NCBI GenBank assembly: GCA_024180945.1
Contig: JAKSGN010000041.1
Coordinates: 434,001-498,000 of the forward strand
DNA: 64,000 nucleotides
From: Macrophomina tecta
Taxonomy: Eukaryota > Ascomycota > Dothideomycetes > Botryosphaeriales > Botryosphaeriaceae
Direction: 5' to 3'
Shown: positions 1 through 12,191 of the stretch, piece by piece
Layout: each line of letters starts with the position of its first letter
Position numbering within the stretch: the first letter of the stretch is position 1
The notes under the pieces: model-generated
Seen by the model: only the letters and a program-made list of their open reading frames with translations
Database searches by the model: none
What the model was told of the DNA's origin: nothing
Made by a program: the position numbers and the translations under genes

Positions 1-3000
1 GTTTATTCAATTGATGTACGACCAGGGACTATGCCCAGATGGGGAGACCATCCTCCGTCGATCCCTGCGTCAGTGGAATTCAGTGGAATTGACGTTGATG
101 GGTTGTTCGAGTCAGGAGCTCGACCTGGGCCTGGGTTTTCGCTGTGCCTTGTAGATGGACGGCGGCCTGGCGGAGCGCGGAGATCGTTCCTTGGATCGAG
201 ACAGTGAGGGTATGCGGGTATGACGTCATCCTTCTGCCTCCCTTCGTGCGCACTGGAAGACTTGCGGGGTGTCGTTCGGTTGTGACAAGCACAGGAACAT
301 AAAAGGCATTGAGAATAAGAACGTAGGCTGCGATAGGGCATGCAAAACAGTCTTGCGTGGAACTGAGGGTACATGCTCTTAGTGAGTGCTTCGCGGGGCG
401 GAAGTGATGTTGCGCTCGCTTCGGTGTAAGAGCGTGGTCGGGACTATGGCTGTGAGGAAAGCATCATAAACCATGCGTGGGAAGTCGCAGCACTCGTCCG
501 GATGATAGTGTCCGGAAATCTGTGGGACATTAGCGTCTGGCAAGTGCTTCGACTCCCTACAGGCGGAATCGCTGGTACAAAATGAATGAGACCGGGCTCC
601 TATGAAAGAATCACCCGCTAGTCGAAATGAATACCGAGACAACATCAGGGCCGCACTTCTTGAACAAAACGCTGATGGGTGCGTATATCTTGTAATGGCC
701 CTTGGAGGCGCCCCGGAAGGATCATGAAGACCAGTAAGTTGAAGACCGTAAATCAGGACCTTCCGCATCGTTCAGTAATGGGATTTAACAGGAGAAGGGA
801 CGAAACCGAACATCTACCGCATCCCAGATGAAAGTCCTCATTTGTGTGAGTTTAGAGCACTAAATCGCCACTATGGCTAAACCTCTCTTCACGCTGCATA
901 TTCACTATAAATTACTGTCTTCTTTTGGCGTGGTATACACTTCGCTTTTGTGTACCATATATTTGGAAGCAAATATCACCATCAAAAGACGCAACCACTT
1001 GAAGTTGCACGATTTCATGCATTCGGATATCTAAAGTTGGAACTCACCTACATCAGGTCGTCCGGCAGCCTAGCCAATCATGCCGAACGACCTCAGCCGC
1101 CGCATGAGCTCTTCGGAAACCGTGCCATCAGCCCGCCGTCTCCAGCTCCCTCCCACCGCCCGCAAAGCCTGCCTCCGCCCCTCGTGCAAGAGCTCATCCG
1201 CCGGCTCTCTCCCAGGCCTGTCATACCTCCTCTCCGGCGCATGAATATGCTGAACCTTCGTCCTGCATGATACACAGCACCGGGCGACCATGTTCCTCCT
1301 CGCTGCATATCCGCTCGCAGCCCTCGCCCCTCGCCCCCTCCGCGCCCAGGTCGCCGTGCAGCCGGCTCCAGTCGACCTTTTCAAGAATGTCCTGGATCAC
1401 AGCGTAGAATTGTGGCCGCAATCCATCGCGGGCGCGGGTCGCTCGTGTCCAGCTCGAAGCCTGGCCCGCGAGCGATGTCCGCCTAGCACGGAGGCACTGG
1501 ATGAGGCGGCGTTGCCGTCTCGCCTCTGCGCCACGGGGCGAAGCCGAAGCGCTCGGAGCCAGTGCGCCCGAGGGCGAGGACGCGATTTCACCTGGGCTTG
1601 CGCCTTACGCTCCATGTGTAGGCTCTTCGCCGACCCGCCATCGGGAGTTTGGGCGTCGATGCTGCGGAGTGGTCGGGGCCATCTGTCGATGGCGTGGTGG
1701 TGCAGCGCAAGGGTGATGATGTAGGCGGTGCGGAGGAGGTTGTAGCAGGACATGCAGAGGAATGGGCGTCCAGAGGGCGGCCGTGATTTGCGGACTCGGA
1801 GAATGTTTCTGTTCGATTGGTGTCGCATGGAACGGGATGGGTGGCTATATGTGGTGATTGCACTTGAGGCGGTGGATAGTGCTGAGGGGTCGACGGCAAG
1901 GGAGTGGGAGGATGTAATCGTCGGCTATCATCTCGGTGACCGTGTTCCGCAAGTACTTCTGTCATGCTATGTGGATGTGGTGGGATGCGCTGCACCACGG
2001 AATACCTCCGATTTAATTTGTAGGTGAAGGATGAATAACGGCGCCGTCTTGCGGTTTGGCCGAACATCGAACTTCACACTCACAGTATACGATATAAGTT
2101 ACACTCAGTAAGCCAGCGCAGCCTTACTCACCGCGACCTGTTGACACGCACATCTAGTTGCAGTTCTATGGTTGTGTATTGCATGGTTTGTGAGTAGTTG
2201 AAGCAGTCGTCCGGATGGCAACTTCAAATCCCTGTTGGGGAAAGCGTGTCGTTTCAGTTCGGAGACATTTTATCCTGACCCCTGCTGTGTTTGGAACAGT
2301 GCCAGCTGGTTATTCACCTATATCGCCGCCTGGTGCATCGTCTCTAAATTTGTGCCAGGCAATTGTCGTCAGAGTTGCCCTCGACGACGAGAAGAGCAAA
2401 GTCAGTGATAAAACGCAGGCAAGGACGTGTTACGTTCCTTTTCCGTTTGAAACGATCCTTCATTATTGAAAGTAATGATCAGGATTTTGCTTTTGGGAGA
2501 ATGATCTCACTTCCCAAGAAGCGTCTCGGTGCCCATGGGGAGCTTAGACAAGCTACGTCACATGTACGTGTATTTTCAGCCGACCCGATCTGTCAGGCGG
2601 CATGTGCGTCATTCAACGTGTTCTGCGCTCGCCTTCCACTAGACCCATCACTCATCTTCTGGAACACTACGGAAGCCGAAAGACATACTTGCCTTCCTCA
2701 CGATTCTATTCATGGTCTTGAAGGTATACTGCTTTTGGTTAGCTTTCAATCATATCCAAAGAGATGGCGTAGAAGAGCGCGCGCTCTGCAGGGGGTTGCC
2801 CTTCAATTTGTTCAATGTTATTATTCTACCGGCAAAGCGGAAGATAAATCCACAGAACAGATACTTGAGGGGATGCTAAGATGAGGCTGAGTAGCAATAG
2901 TCTGACTGAGCACAGATTTCCCATCCATTACGGTATCGGTGTCAGTGCTCTGATTGTAACCCACGGGATTCGGAATCGTTAAGAGAACAGCAGGAACGGA

Positions 3001-5902
3001 CTTCAAGAGGGTTTAAAGCCCCTTTCATTGACGTTGGCATAGTAGCTGTAACACTCTTCACTGTTTGTGTGCAAAGACGACCTGGGCCTCGAAATGATGT
3101 GTTGAGTTTTAATTATGTACGTTCCTGTCGGGTTCAAAGGTGGAGAGTATAATCCTTCTCATAGCTGGTTTGAGAGGAGTGTCACGCGTGAGGCCAAGAA
3201 TACCACATTTCTGTTGGGAGAGTTACGTCAGGGCCAAGTAACCTGTCCACATTCGTACGTGTGCGCTCTGTCCACGACCAACGCTCGAACAGCCGGCTCT
3301 TCCACAAAAGCAGATGTAAATATGGAATGGCGAGCGTATCCATCGGTCTGCTTTCATGCGGAAGTAAAAGTCATAGAAGTAAAGCAGGTCTTCTGCTTCC
3401 GCGGAATGCACGACAAAGTAATAGTCCCATTTCACTTCCGTCGAGTTCAAGACCCGTGTCCGATCGCCGATCAGCGCTCTTCAGCCCGGCGGTCATGATC
3501 GTCAAATCATCGTAGCAAATCAAATGTTCCCCAAGCCCCTATGCACTCCCAGTCCCCTCCTCTTCACACCCCTCTCCCGCCGCTCCACCCACAAAAGCGT
3601 AACCGGGCACGCGCCCTCCCTTTAGCCATCCTCCATCGGGCTCACCGTTGCCCACTCTCTCCAGTCCAGATTCCTCTCTCTCCTAACATCCAGAACGTGT
3701 GGCATTGCCCAGGCCCAGCACCCCACAACGATCCAGGCTCCATGAAGAGTCTAGACCCTTGTCTCAACGATTCTGCAACAACCACGACGAAACAGTACGT
3801 CTCATCGGCCCTTGTCTCACACGGGGAAGACAGAGGCGCATCTGTCACTCGCGTGTTGACTGTTTCAAATTAAAACAAATAAAAAAAAAAAAAAAACCGA
3901 TCCGGCAGGGACTTCCGCCATTCTTCTCCACAGCCAGCCCGGCGGCGACGCCGGGCATCAACATGCCTCCACCCCCCACCCTCCCAACAACAACAAAAAG
4001 TTGTCCGAAGACGAAGCGGGTGTCGAAGGACGACGAAATGGCTGCAGCTGACTAGGTAAGCCAGCAAATTACGTGGTCACGCGTTTTTTTTTTTTTTTTT
4101 TTCCTCTCCTTTGTTCTCTGCTCGGCATCTCCGCGAGATCGGCAGCGTGCATCAGTTCAGACGAGAAGAGCGGTGATGTAGATACGTCGAAAAAAGTCCC
4201 ACGGAGTCTGGGATATATATCTGAGACAAGAACGCAAAAACAGAGGCAAGCGAGCCAAGTGATCTACCAAAGACTTCGCGAATGGGGGAGGGCGTGGATG
4301 AGAGAGCCGAGGCGGCGATGTCAAAGGACGCTTGACGGGGAGAGGGAAAAGGAAAAGTGGTCTGATAGCTTCCTCTTGATGGTTTTTCCTCGCTTTTGGA
4401 GGGACGGAACGCGACCTGTCATGTTTGGGGGAGGGGAAAGATGATGGTTGCGGGATATGCTGTGCTTTGGTCCAAAGCGCTGGGTACGTTTGTGGTGGTG
4501 ATGGTGGTGGGGGTGGTGGGGGTGGTGGGCTGGGCGGAAGTGAAAGCTGGAAGCGGCACGACGATCTCACCAACCATCTTGCCGCCCTTCCAAAGATCGA
4601 GGCTCTCAAGCGGAGATAGGCGCAGGTGTGAAGTATTGCAGCTGAGGCTCTCCGTAAGAGAGCCGACGAAGTGACTTCGCCGCCGCCGGAATGGGCGACT
4701 GCTCCCGACGCTATGGCTTCTATCTTGCTAGCCAGGGAAACAAACGGCGGCCTAACTGAGGTACGCAAGGGAACATTCGAGCGCTCCTTATACCGAGAGG
4801 GCCCTCGCTCGAGCCACAACTGAAGGGCTCAGAGCGAAGACCTCGTCAAATGGTGTCGTGCAACACACCCAGCACAAACGCCGCGAGCAGCTCGAAATTC
4901 GGCAACCTTTAGCGGACCGAGGACCGGGAATAAAGAAAAACAAAAAGAGAGCGTCTTAATCTACGCGAGCATGCGCCAATCGTCCTTCCCGGTATGGGCC
5001 CTAACGAGGTCGGCTGATAACGCTCATACCACGGGCCTGGGTCATGCAAGGGACGTGGGGGGACCAGCAAGGACCCGGCAGGGACAGTGGGTCGCAAGAA
5101 AAAAAAAGAAATAGTGGTACGCTCCCGTCCGGTAGACACTATGGGTGGGCAGTGGGATTTATCGGCACTTTCTGACGGCAATGGTCAGGGAGCGCGCACT
5201 CGTGTCCTGTTTCGCCGGTACTCCCGTATCGAGCGATGGGATGAGGTGGACAGACCGTTAGTCAGAGAAGGGCAAGACGAGGGGTAAAAGGATGTCTGAT
5301 GAGCGGACAAGACCAGGGCGCGAGGCGTGATTGACCGGTTGGTCGGACCGATGTCTTGTCCGACGCGCCGGCCGAACTCTGGTGGCAACGGCGCTTCTTT
5401 CCCTTTTCGGCAATTTCACAACGTCGGTTGAGAGTAGGGGGGTGGCACACTTGAGTTCGACACACGTTTGTAAGATAAAAGACTTTTCGGATGAATTCCC
5501 GCTGATATGTGTACCTGGGCGTGACTAAACACAGCTATGAACAGAATCAAGGACTATCGACAAGAGCGATCGTGAGGGAGGGACGGTAGTGAATTCCAGC
5601 AAGATGATGCAAACGCGGAAACGACCAGGAGTTAGATGGATGATGCGCGCGACTGTGCAGATCTCAGACAAGCAGACAAGCAAAAAGGCAGGACTAACGA
5701 GCGAACGCAGCAGATATACCAGCATCGCAAGAAAGCCTCCCAACCCATCTAGTCCGCTAACAGCGAAAGCAGAACAAGAAAAGCAGACCGTTGACGCCAA
5801 TCCCAAACACTAAGCCATCCTAGCTTGCGTTTTCTTTTTTTTTTTTTTTTTTTTTTGGTTGTATATGTGCGCGTATCGTGCTCTCCGTGGAACCCCTCTT
5901 CC
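1..5902. other. gene-poor left flank
   Basis: I see no convincing gene in this stretch. The open frames are short, overlap on both strands, are rich in Cys, Arg, Ser and Pro, and show no recognisable domain or consistent splice pattern. The longest minus-strand frames (about 379-768 and 4157-4819) are low-complexity and look fortuitous. Homopolymer tracts occur near 3884-3897 (A), 4085-4102 (T) and 5836-5856 (T). Confidence 0.5.
5836..5856. repeat. poly(T) tract
   Basis: A run of about 21 T residues lies just beyond the stop codon of the minus-strand metalloprotease gene, in its likely 3' flank. On the coding strand it is an A tract. Confidence 0.8.
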
Positions 5903-6790
5903 TCATTTGCCGTTCCTGAACTGGCCCCAAAGCTGCTTCATCCTCGCCACCTGGCCGTTGGTGAAGCCCTCGTAGCACGAATCGATACTGTAGTCCATGT
6001 AGTTGTGGATGGGATCGACGCCAGGGAGGTCTGGACAGGAATTCTTATCCGTCGGGCAGCCGTCAGTGCTCTGGCTCTCGGCGCGGGTATCGGCGATCAT
6101 ATCACCATCGCCAGTGCAGGAGTTGCCCTCGAAAGTGTGCAACAGTCCCATCCAATGGCCCGTCTCATGCACGGCCGTCATGCCCTGGTTGTAGCCGAGC
6201 GTCGACCCCTTGGGCAGGGTGCCGGCCTGGACGTTGCAGCCGTCGTTCTGGTAGGTGGCCGGGGTGGGGTTGCTGCCGATGGACGAGGGCATGGTGCAGA
6301 CGCCGAGGATGCCACCGGCCAGGTCCGACTGGAAGTAGATGTTGAGCGCCGCGTACGAGCCCTTGCGCAGCTCCTTCTTCATGGCCGCCATGTCCGCGTC
6401 CGCGCCCACCGCCCACTTGTCGTTCGTCGTCAGCTCCCGCCCCTTGAGCGTGAATACCACGTTCGCCGGCTTGTAGGCGGTGTTCATGACGGCAAGCTGG
6501 TCTTGGACCATCTGCTCCCAGTTGCTGTACTGCGGCTCCTTGGCTTTTGTCACCACGACGTGGAAGTACGTGTCGACGTTGATTTGGGCGTTCTGCCGCG
6601 TGTCGAACAATGCGCGTGCGGCGTGGGAGCCGCCCTTGCCGCCCTTGCCTAGTTCCTGGTGCGCCTTGATGAGCTCTTCCTTTGCATGGTCGGCTTGGTT
6701 GGTGCCGCAGTCGAAATGTGAGATGTTGGCGATGACCTCGGCAAATGCCATGCCACCAACAGAGGCAAGGAGGAAGAGTGACTTGAGCAT
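5903..6790 (-). CDS. secreted M43-family zinc metalloprotease
   Basis: A single-exon gene for a 295-residue extracellular metalloendopeptidase of the M43 (pappalysin-like) family, the type called MEP1 in pathogenic ascomycetes. Residues 1-17 are a hydrophobic signal peptide (MLKSLFLLASVGGMAFA). The extended zinc-binding motif HETGHWMGLLH is at 208-218, with the three histidines and catalytic glutamate intact, and the Met-turn NYMDYS is at 263-268. Cysteines in the C-terminal third suit disulfides of a secreted enzyme. Length is normal for the family. The start is the only ATG that places the signal peptide at the N-terminus. No functional partner is adjacent. The likely role is extracellular protein digestion; the substrate cannot be read from the sequence. 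Confidence 0.93.
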   Translation of the reverse strand: MLKSLFLLASVGGMAFAEVIANISHFDCGTNQADHAKEELIKAHQELGKGGKGGSHAARALFDTRQNAQINVDTYFHVVVTKAKEPQYSNWEQMVQDQLAVMNTAYKPANVVFTLKGRELTTNDKWAVGADADMAAMKKELRKGSYAALNIYFQSDLAGGILGVCTMPSSIGSNPTPATYQNDGCNVQAGTLPKGSTLGYNQGMTAVHETGHWMGLLHTFEGNSCTGDGDMIADTRAESQSTDGCPTDKNSCPDLPGVDPIHNYMDYSIDSCYEGFTNGQVARMKQLWGQFRNGK

Positions 6791-7408
6791 CTTTGGAAGT
6801 GATGCGAAGAGAGGTGCAGGAGGATCTTCTTTCGCAGCTCTCGGCAGGGAGGTGATATCTAGTTGGAAAAGGAAGGCGTTTGCCAGTAAAACACGTCCGT
6901 ATGGACGCGGGTGGCTGAGAGGATCTCTGCGTTGCCGAGTGCTGATGTTGAGCAGTTGGGTGGCATGACCGCGATATTTATTCGATTTCTTGCCATGTTC
7001 TGGAATTTCCTACCATGTGGAGGTCATCTAGCGGACGTGATAGACGGCTCTCTAGAACGTGGCTGTGGCGCACTCTGGAGCTTTTCCACTTTGATGCAAA
7101 CGGTAGGTTGTCGGGGTGTTACCCTGTGACAAAGGCGCCTCATATCGGCCGTTGGGGTGTGGGGGGGGGGCTTCTAGTACCGGGCGAGTGAGACCTGCGG
7201 CAAAAGGGTGAGCGCCTAGACTTATGCACGAGCAGCAGGGAGAGGTCGAGAAGAAAATTGTGGTTCAGCATTGAGAACGCTTATGACTTCTAGAAAAACA
7301 ACCCAGATCGCCTACGCGGTATACACGATCCCCATGCCGACAACGCCAAGACAACGATCGCAAAAATAATCAAAGAATCAACGAAGGAATACAGCCTCAT
7401 GGTAATCA
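6791..7408. other. intergenic region upstream of the metalloprotease
   Basis: About 620 bp separate the metalloprotease start from the CDC50 gene stop. I see no coding sequence. It should hold the metalloprotease promoter and the CDC50 3' flank. A run of nine or more G residues lies near 7160-7169. Confidence 0.5.
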
Positions 7409-8980
7409 TCAAGCTTCGCCAGGTCTCAAGCTTCGGCCGGTCGCGGTTGCCGTGCTGGGTTGGTCGTTATTCCACGTGAGATAAGTGTGATCACCGAGTT
7501 TCCTGCGGATCTGTGTCAGCGAACTTGGGCAACCCTTTGTCAGTAGCGTAGGGTCGTACCTTGGCTTGATCAGGTGGGTTGCAGTGAAAAGGGCTCCTAG
7601 GACGACGCAGATGCCACCAACCACCACATAGGCGATTCCGAGGAAGGGGTTCTTGCCGCCCATGACGGTGCGTGTCGAGATGAGAATGGACTTAGTGCCA
7701 CCATAGGCGGTGACATTGAAATCTGCGGAGCATAAGCGGCTAATCCGATGCAACGTACGCGGCAAACTCACTGTCCTGAATGTCGATCTGATACCTGGCC
7801 ACAGTCATGGTCTCATTGTCGTTTCTCATTGCCAGCTTGCTGAACGTCGGCAGTCCGGCAGTCCTCATCCAGACCATGAATCCTTCGTCCTGGGAGATAT
7901 CGGGAATCGGGTTGTTCTCGGTGTAGCCGAGCGGGTAGCGCTCGCGCCAGTTCGGCGGCGGCACAACCTGGTCATTAGTGTAGGCAGTCTTCTTGAAAAG
8001 GTCCTTGTCGCTGTCCCAGGCAATTCCCTTTTCGGTCATGTTGTAATATGCACTCTCTCCGCTGGCGGGGTTCAGGCGCCTCGGGGTGCTGAAGGTATCA
8101 TTGAACCTCGAGTTCGCGATCAGGCCGCACGGGTAGTATGCCTTTCCCGCCGAATTCAACTTCAGCGGATCACAGTCGCTGCTGTCGATGGAGGAGTTGC
8201 TGCGGAAATTGCCCTGGAGCTGCGAAGGATCCTCCGACTTGACATATCGACGATGGTTCTGGTAGAAGTTGGTGAGGCGGTAGTACATGAGCACCGTCGG
8301 GCCGATCTCATTCTCGATTTCGAATTGGATGGAGCAAATGGTAGCATTGAAGGGCCTCGAGGGCTCCCAGGTCTGGTTCTGGAAGCTGTGGGCCCAGGTC
8401 GGGGGAGTAGCGCTCGGGTTGTTGACTTTGAAATGGCTCGACACGCGATCCGAGGGAATCTCACTGAACGTGTTGGAGGAGGGGGGGAAGGTGACATTCG
8501 AGGAATCCACGGGCGACTTGTTCAAGCAATCGGTATAGTCGATGGAGATCTCCTCGACCTGCGGACAGTCGTCAGCACTGGTACGTCGGGCGGCAGCCGC
8601 GCGGCTCCTCGCGAGGACGGCGCACCTGCGAGCTTGCCCATATCAGAAGCCCCCCGATGGGAGCGAATATAATGCCGACGGCGAAGAAGAGAGGAAGGAC
8701 GGTCTTGGGGGTCAGGATGGGTCTGCGAGCGGCAGTCAGCGGAGCGCGGGCGGCTCATTGCGGCAGCGGGCGGGAGACACGTACTGCCAGGCCTTGAGAC
8801 GCTGCTGGCGGAAGGCGGTATCTGCGGCGCACCAGCTTGGTCAGTCATGGGGCGAGGCAGGGCAGACGTGCGCGTGGATCTCGTACTGGCGGGTCTCCTG
8901 CTCTTTGTCTTCTTGCTGTCTTCGGCGGCGTTGTCGTTGCTGCTCATGGAGTCGGTGTGCTGCATTTCGGTCTGCGACAT
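7409..8980 (-). CDS. CDC50/LEM3-family P4-ATPase (flippase) beta subunit
   Basis: CDC50/LEM3/TMEM30 proteins are obligatory partners of type IV P-type ATPases that flip aminophospholipids in plasma, Golgi and endosomal membranes. I read six exons: 8887-8980, 8785-8821, 8626-8722, 7772-8558, 7560-7722 and 7409-7502. Introns are 49-67 nt and the total is 1272 nt, giving 423 residues. The N-terminal [19 protein letters not shown] precedes transmembrane segment 1 ([19 protein letters not shown]). A long lumenal domain has several N-glycosylation sequons and family cysteines ([25 protein letters not shown]). The signature [14 protein letters not shown] and transmembrane segment 2 follow, ending with [15 protein letters not shown]. 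Exons split at the family's conserved motifs, which supports the model. It could equally be called Cdc50, Lem3 or Crf1; paralogue assignment needs a tree. Confidence 0.95.
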
Positions 8981-10078
8981 GGTGCGCGTGGCGTCCCCTG
9001 TACGGCCAGGAGCATCCGATGGGCGCGACAGGTGGTTGAGATGGAGGGTTGGTGTTTGGGGGAATTGGCTTATGGAGGCGGGCGGACGATGATGGCAGGT
9101 CGCTATTCTAGGAGTTCTTGGCGGGCCCTGGCCGCAGCCCGCCTGAGTCCCGGTGCCCCAGCCCCCAATCCTCCTCCGACGACTCCGTCTTTTCGCCGCC
9201 ATTTGCCGCCGCTGCAACGCCCTGCCGAGCACTCTCATGGAGATGCCAGTCGCCCAATTGCTCTAGCAATGCATGATGGCCGGTCGCTGTCTAGAAGAAC
9301 CGCAATCATCGTCACCAAAGGGAATTGTTGCCATCTCACCACGCTCTCAGTAGCCCATGCATTACTACCAGCGTGTCTAAGGGAAAGGCATTAAACCCAC
9401 AAGTAAAGCAGCTTATTTCCCCATCAATTTTCCACTCGTCTTCCTACACCCCGCGGTCCGTTGAAAACAAAAGCCAACGAAAGCCAAGCCTTCATGTACA
9501 CAGTTCCCATTGCACTGCTTGGACACCCTCACGCTCGAAGTTTCAGTTCGACACTGCTCTCATGCAGATAGCAGAGAGCTCCCGACACCACTGATATTTC
9601 AAACTAAAGTGACAGCAGTTTTCCAGGGCGGGTTCAATAATCATTGGCGCACAATGTCTCGTACAGCGCAAGAACACTACCCGCTGCCGGCTGTCTAGCT
9701 GAGCTGAACATCATCGCTGGGCTTTGAACATCGACGGCTGGAGCGAGATTGGACCCCAAGCCAACAACACAAGGATCTGGATACCACGCCGGCCCACTCA
9801 GTTGCCCGACTTGTGACGTGACGTCAAGTGGCACTTCTAAATTCTGTCACTCCGAACTCAGGGACAGCCTTCTGACAAGCCTTTCAGGTATTTCATTGCT
9901 CATTGCTCATTGCTCAAGCACATTGAGTTGAACCCTTTTCTTTTGCTGCTCACCCTCCACCAACCACCTGCCCTTCATACACCGTGCTTGAAAGGATGCT
10001 TCAACGAACGCCCCTCCCCACGCTGTTGCCTTCTCACTACGCCTCCATCCAAGCTACCCAACGCCCCTACCCTTTCAT
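8981..10078. other. intergenic region upstream of the CDC50-family gene
   Basis: I see no gene. A perfect CRE palindrome TGACGTCA sits at 9819-9826, directly overlapping a second TGACGTGA half-site. A 7-bp unit CATTGCT is repeated three times near 9894-9915. The region probably holds the CDC50 promoter near its left end and the 3' flank of the next minus-strand gene at its right end. Confidence 0.45.
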
Positions 10079-10572
10079 TCACCACTTCCTCCTGCCACCC
10101 GCTCCAAACAACATCATACGCACCGGCGGCCAACTACAACAGAACCGACTCCTCTCCGGCTTGCACCTCCCACACTCCGCACATTGCATTCTATACCCCC
10201 TCAGCGCCGCCCCGCTCTCACTCCTTCTCCTCTCCGACGCCCTGATCATCATCACCGCGGCCCCGGGCGGCTCTATTTCCTTCTCCCCCTTCTTCTTCTT
10301 CTCCTCCTCCTCAGTCGCCGCCGCCTCCTCCTCACTCCTAGCCCTCCACATCCGCCTCCCCCTCAACACATCCCCATCACCACCAAAATCCCAAAACCCC
10401 CTCGCCTCCTCTATCCCCGGCGGTAGCTCCCTCCTCAACGCTGCCTGCACAGCCTCCGCGTCGCTAGCGCCATCCTCACCCGCTAGTCCGCGCCGCACTA
10501 CCGTGTCGACGCTGCCCTCGCTGCCATCCTCGTCACAGCCGAGCTGTCGCGTGCCTGGGCTGCTACTGCTGC

Positions 10573-10603
<31 letters not shown>

Positions 10604-11297
10604 ACTCGCCAGCCAGCGCATGGTGAAGAACGCGCCGCGAGCGTCGCTGCCGCTGTCGTCGTTGTCTTCTATGCCGGCGGGCGAGAGGGGCCAAGTGTAG
10701 CTGTGGCGGAGACGGCCGGTAATGCTTGGCGATGTGGAGTGCGGGTGTGAGGCGGAGGAGGAAGAAGAGGAGGCCGGTGGTGGAGTAGGGAGCAGGGGGA
10801 GATGGAAGGAAAGGCCACGGTCGGCCATGGACCCCTTCCTGGCGGTGGTCGCTGTGGGAGTGGTGGTTTTGCCGGCTGGGTGCGGGCCTGCTTCCGTTGG
10901 CGCGGTGGACACAGGCGAGAGAGATAATGATAACAAGGAGGAGGAGGAGGATGATGATGTCGTGGCAGGAGAGTAGTTGGAAGAGGAAGGCGACCCCCTT
11001 GATGACGATAATGGCGGTAGTGGTGCTGCATCTTTTTGTTGCACGTGACCGTGATTTTTCGGGCGGCGATCTGTCGTAGTAGGGTGAGGGAGGGTCGTCG
11101 GTCTCTGGCGAAAGTGATACCGACCGAAGTGCCGCTTCGAGCGTCGTGAACGGTGTGGGCGAAGGCAGTGGCGAGATTCTCCAATTCGGGGGAGACGACC
11201 GGCGGTGCTGACGATGAGGGTGTTGAGAATTTGTGCTGCCGGAGTACGGACTCATTGCGTGCGCACTCGGATTCGTTGCCCATGTGACGGACGTCAT
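10079..11297 (-). CDS. Ser/Thr/Pro-rich protein of unknown function, with an apparent 1-nt frameshift
   Basis: I do not recognise this gene. A minus-strand reading starts at an ATG at 11297 and gives a Ser/Pro-rich segment containing LPSPTPFTTLEAALRSVSLS and PETDDPPSPYYDRSPP. It then leaves frame at an A5 run on the coding strand (T5 at 11033-11037). The adjacent frame continues with the same composition to a stop at 10079. The span is 3n+1 nt, so removing one base joins the two halves into about 405 residues. The product is dominated by poly-Ser tracts, acidic and lysine-rich stretches and a C-terminal CAECGRCKPERSRFCC cluster that might bind metal. It is probably a largely disordered regulatory protein. 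Either one base is surplus in the assembly or the gene is broken; the exact start is uncertain. Confidence 0.45.
10562..10606. repeat. CTG trinucleotide repeat
   Basis: Imperfect CTG units on the plus strand. Read on the minus strand they encode the poly-Ser tract of the unknown Ser/Thr-rich protein. Confidence 0.75.
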
Positions 11298-12191
11298 TGA
11301 ATCGTCAGAGATCAAACTGTTGATCGATAGCAGACTCTGCGCCGAGAATACGGATGCCCAGAGCTCTCGACATATATTCGAGGCCTACCGAGTCATCGGT
11401 CTGAGAAAAGCTCTGGGCCTGCCATTCGCCTTTGTCCCTGATGCAGACCAGTATATCACGATGTGCAAGATGATGCGAAAGTCTTAATGTCTACGACCGA
11501 TTTCCTATTGCCGCCAATGGACTTTCTGTTACTGTCTTTGACGCCCCGTATCAATCTGCGCTGACCCATCCCGAACGCTAGTTGAGACCGGAATCAATGA
11601 AACAAGACGAGCTACATGCTGGGTGCTGCTACCATATGAGTGGTGGGGGTATCGAGTGTAAGTGCCGATGATGATGGACTACGCCGGAAATCCGAGAATA
11701 AGAAAAGCCAAACAAAGAGAGTGAGTAAAGCCAAACCTCAAGGTCCCACCGTGCCTGTCCAATGGTGAGAGCAGATAGTGCAACACCCAAAAACCACCAA
11801 CTCCATTACCCAAAAACGCCAATGTCATGAAATGCTGTGTGCTCGTGACCCAGATATGTGTATGTGGGAATCGCTCCGGCTTCACATTGATAAGTGATGG
11901 GAGCCATAATCTGCAAAACCGAAAGTAACGCCAATTGCCACCGGTTAATGCTCATGTGACCGATAGGAACACTCTGGGAGACCACGATGCAAGGATGTGT
12001 ACGGACGAGATAGTGTGGAAGTGACAAGACAGTCGAAACAGTCGCGTGAAAAACGGAGACGGGGCAGAGGGTCGCGAAGCGGACCCGGCTCCGCGGTGGT
12101 AAGATGAAGGTGATGAGGCTGAATGACCAGGTGTTTCACATGATCATCGATCCGCCCGCGAATCGACGCAAGCATCAAACACAGCGTGCCT
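11298..12191. other. intergenic region
   Basis: About 890 bp lie between the start of the Ser/Thr-rich gene and the stop of the SWIRM gene. An 84-codon plus-strand frame (11233-11487) overlaps the start of the Ser/Thr-rich gene and shows no recognisable family. I see nothing else. Confidence 0.4.

Noticed and set aside
4157..4819. 220-codon minus-strand Pro/Ser-rich frame
   Set aside because: It is dominated by simple-repeat translation (poly-Pro) and lacks domain or splice support.
5825..6652. Long plus-strand open frame antisense to the metalloprotease
   Set aside because: It mirrors the codon structure of the minus-strand gene, is Val/Arg/His-rich and has no domain; the opposite strand has signal peptide and HExxH motif.
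7710..8672. 320-codon plus-strand frame over the CDC50 gene
   Set aside because: It is a shadow of the main CDC50 exon on the other strand and shows no family motif.
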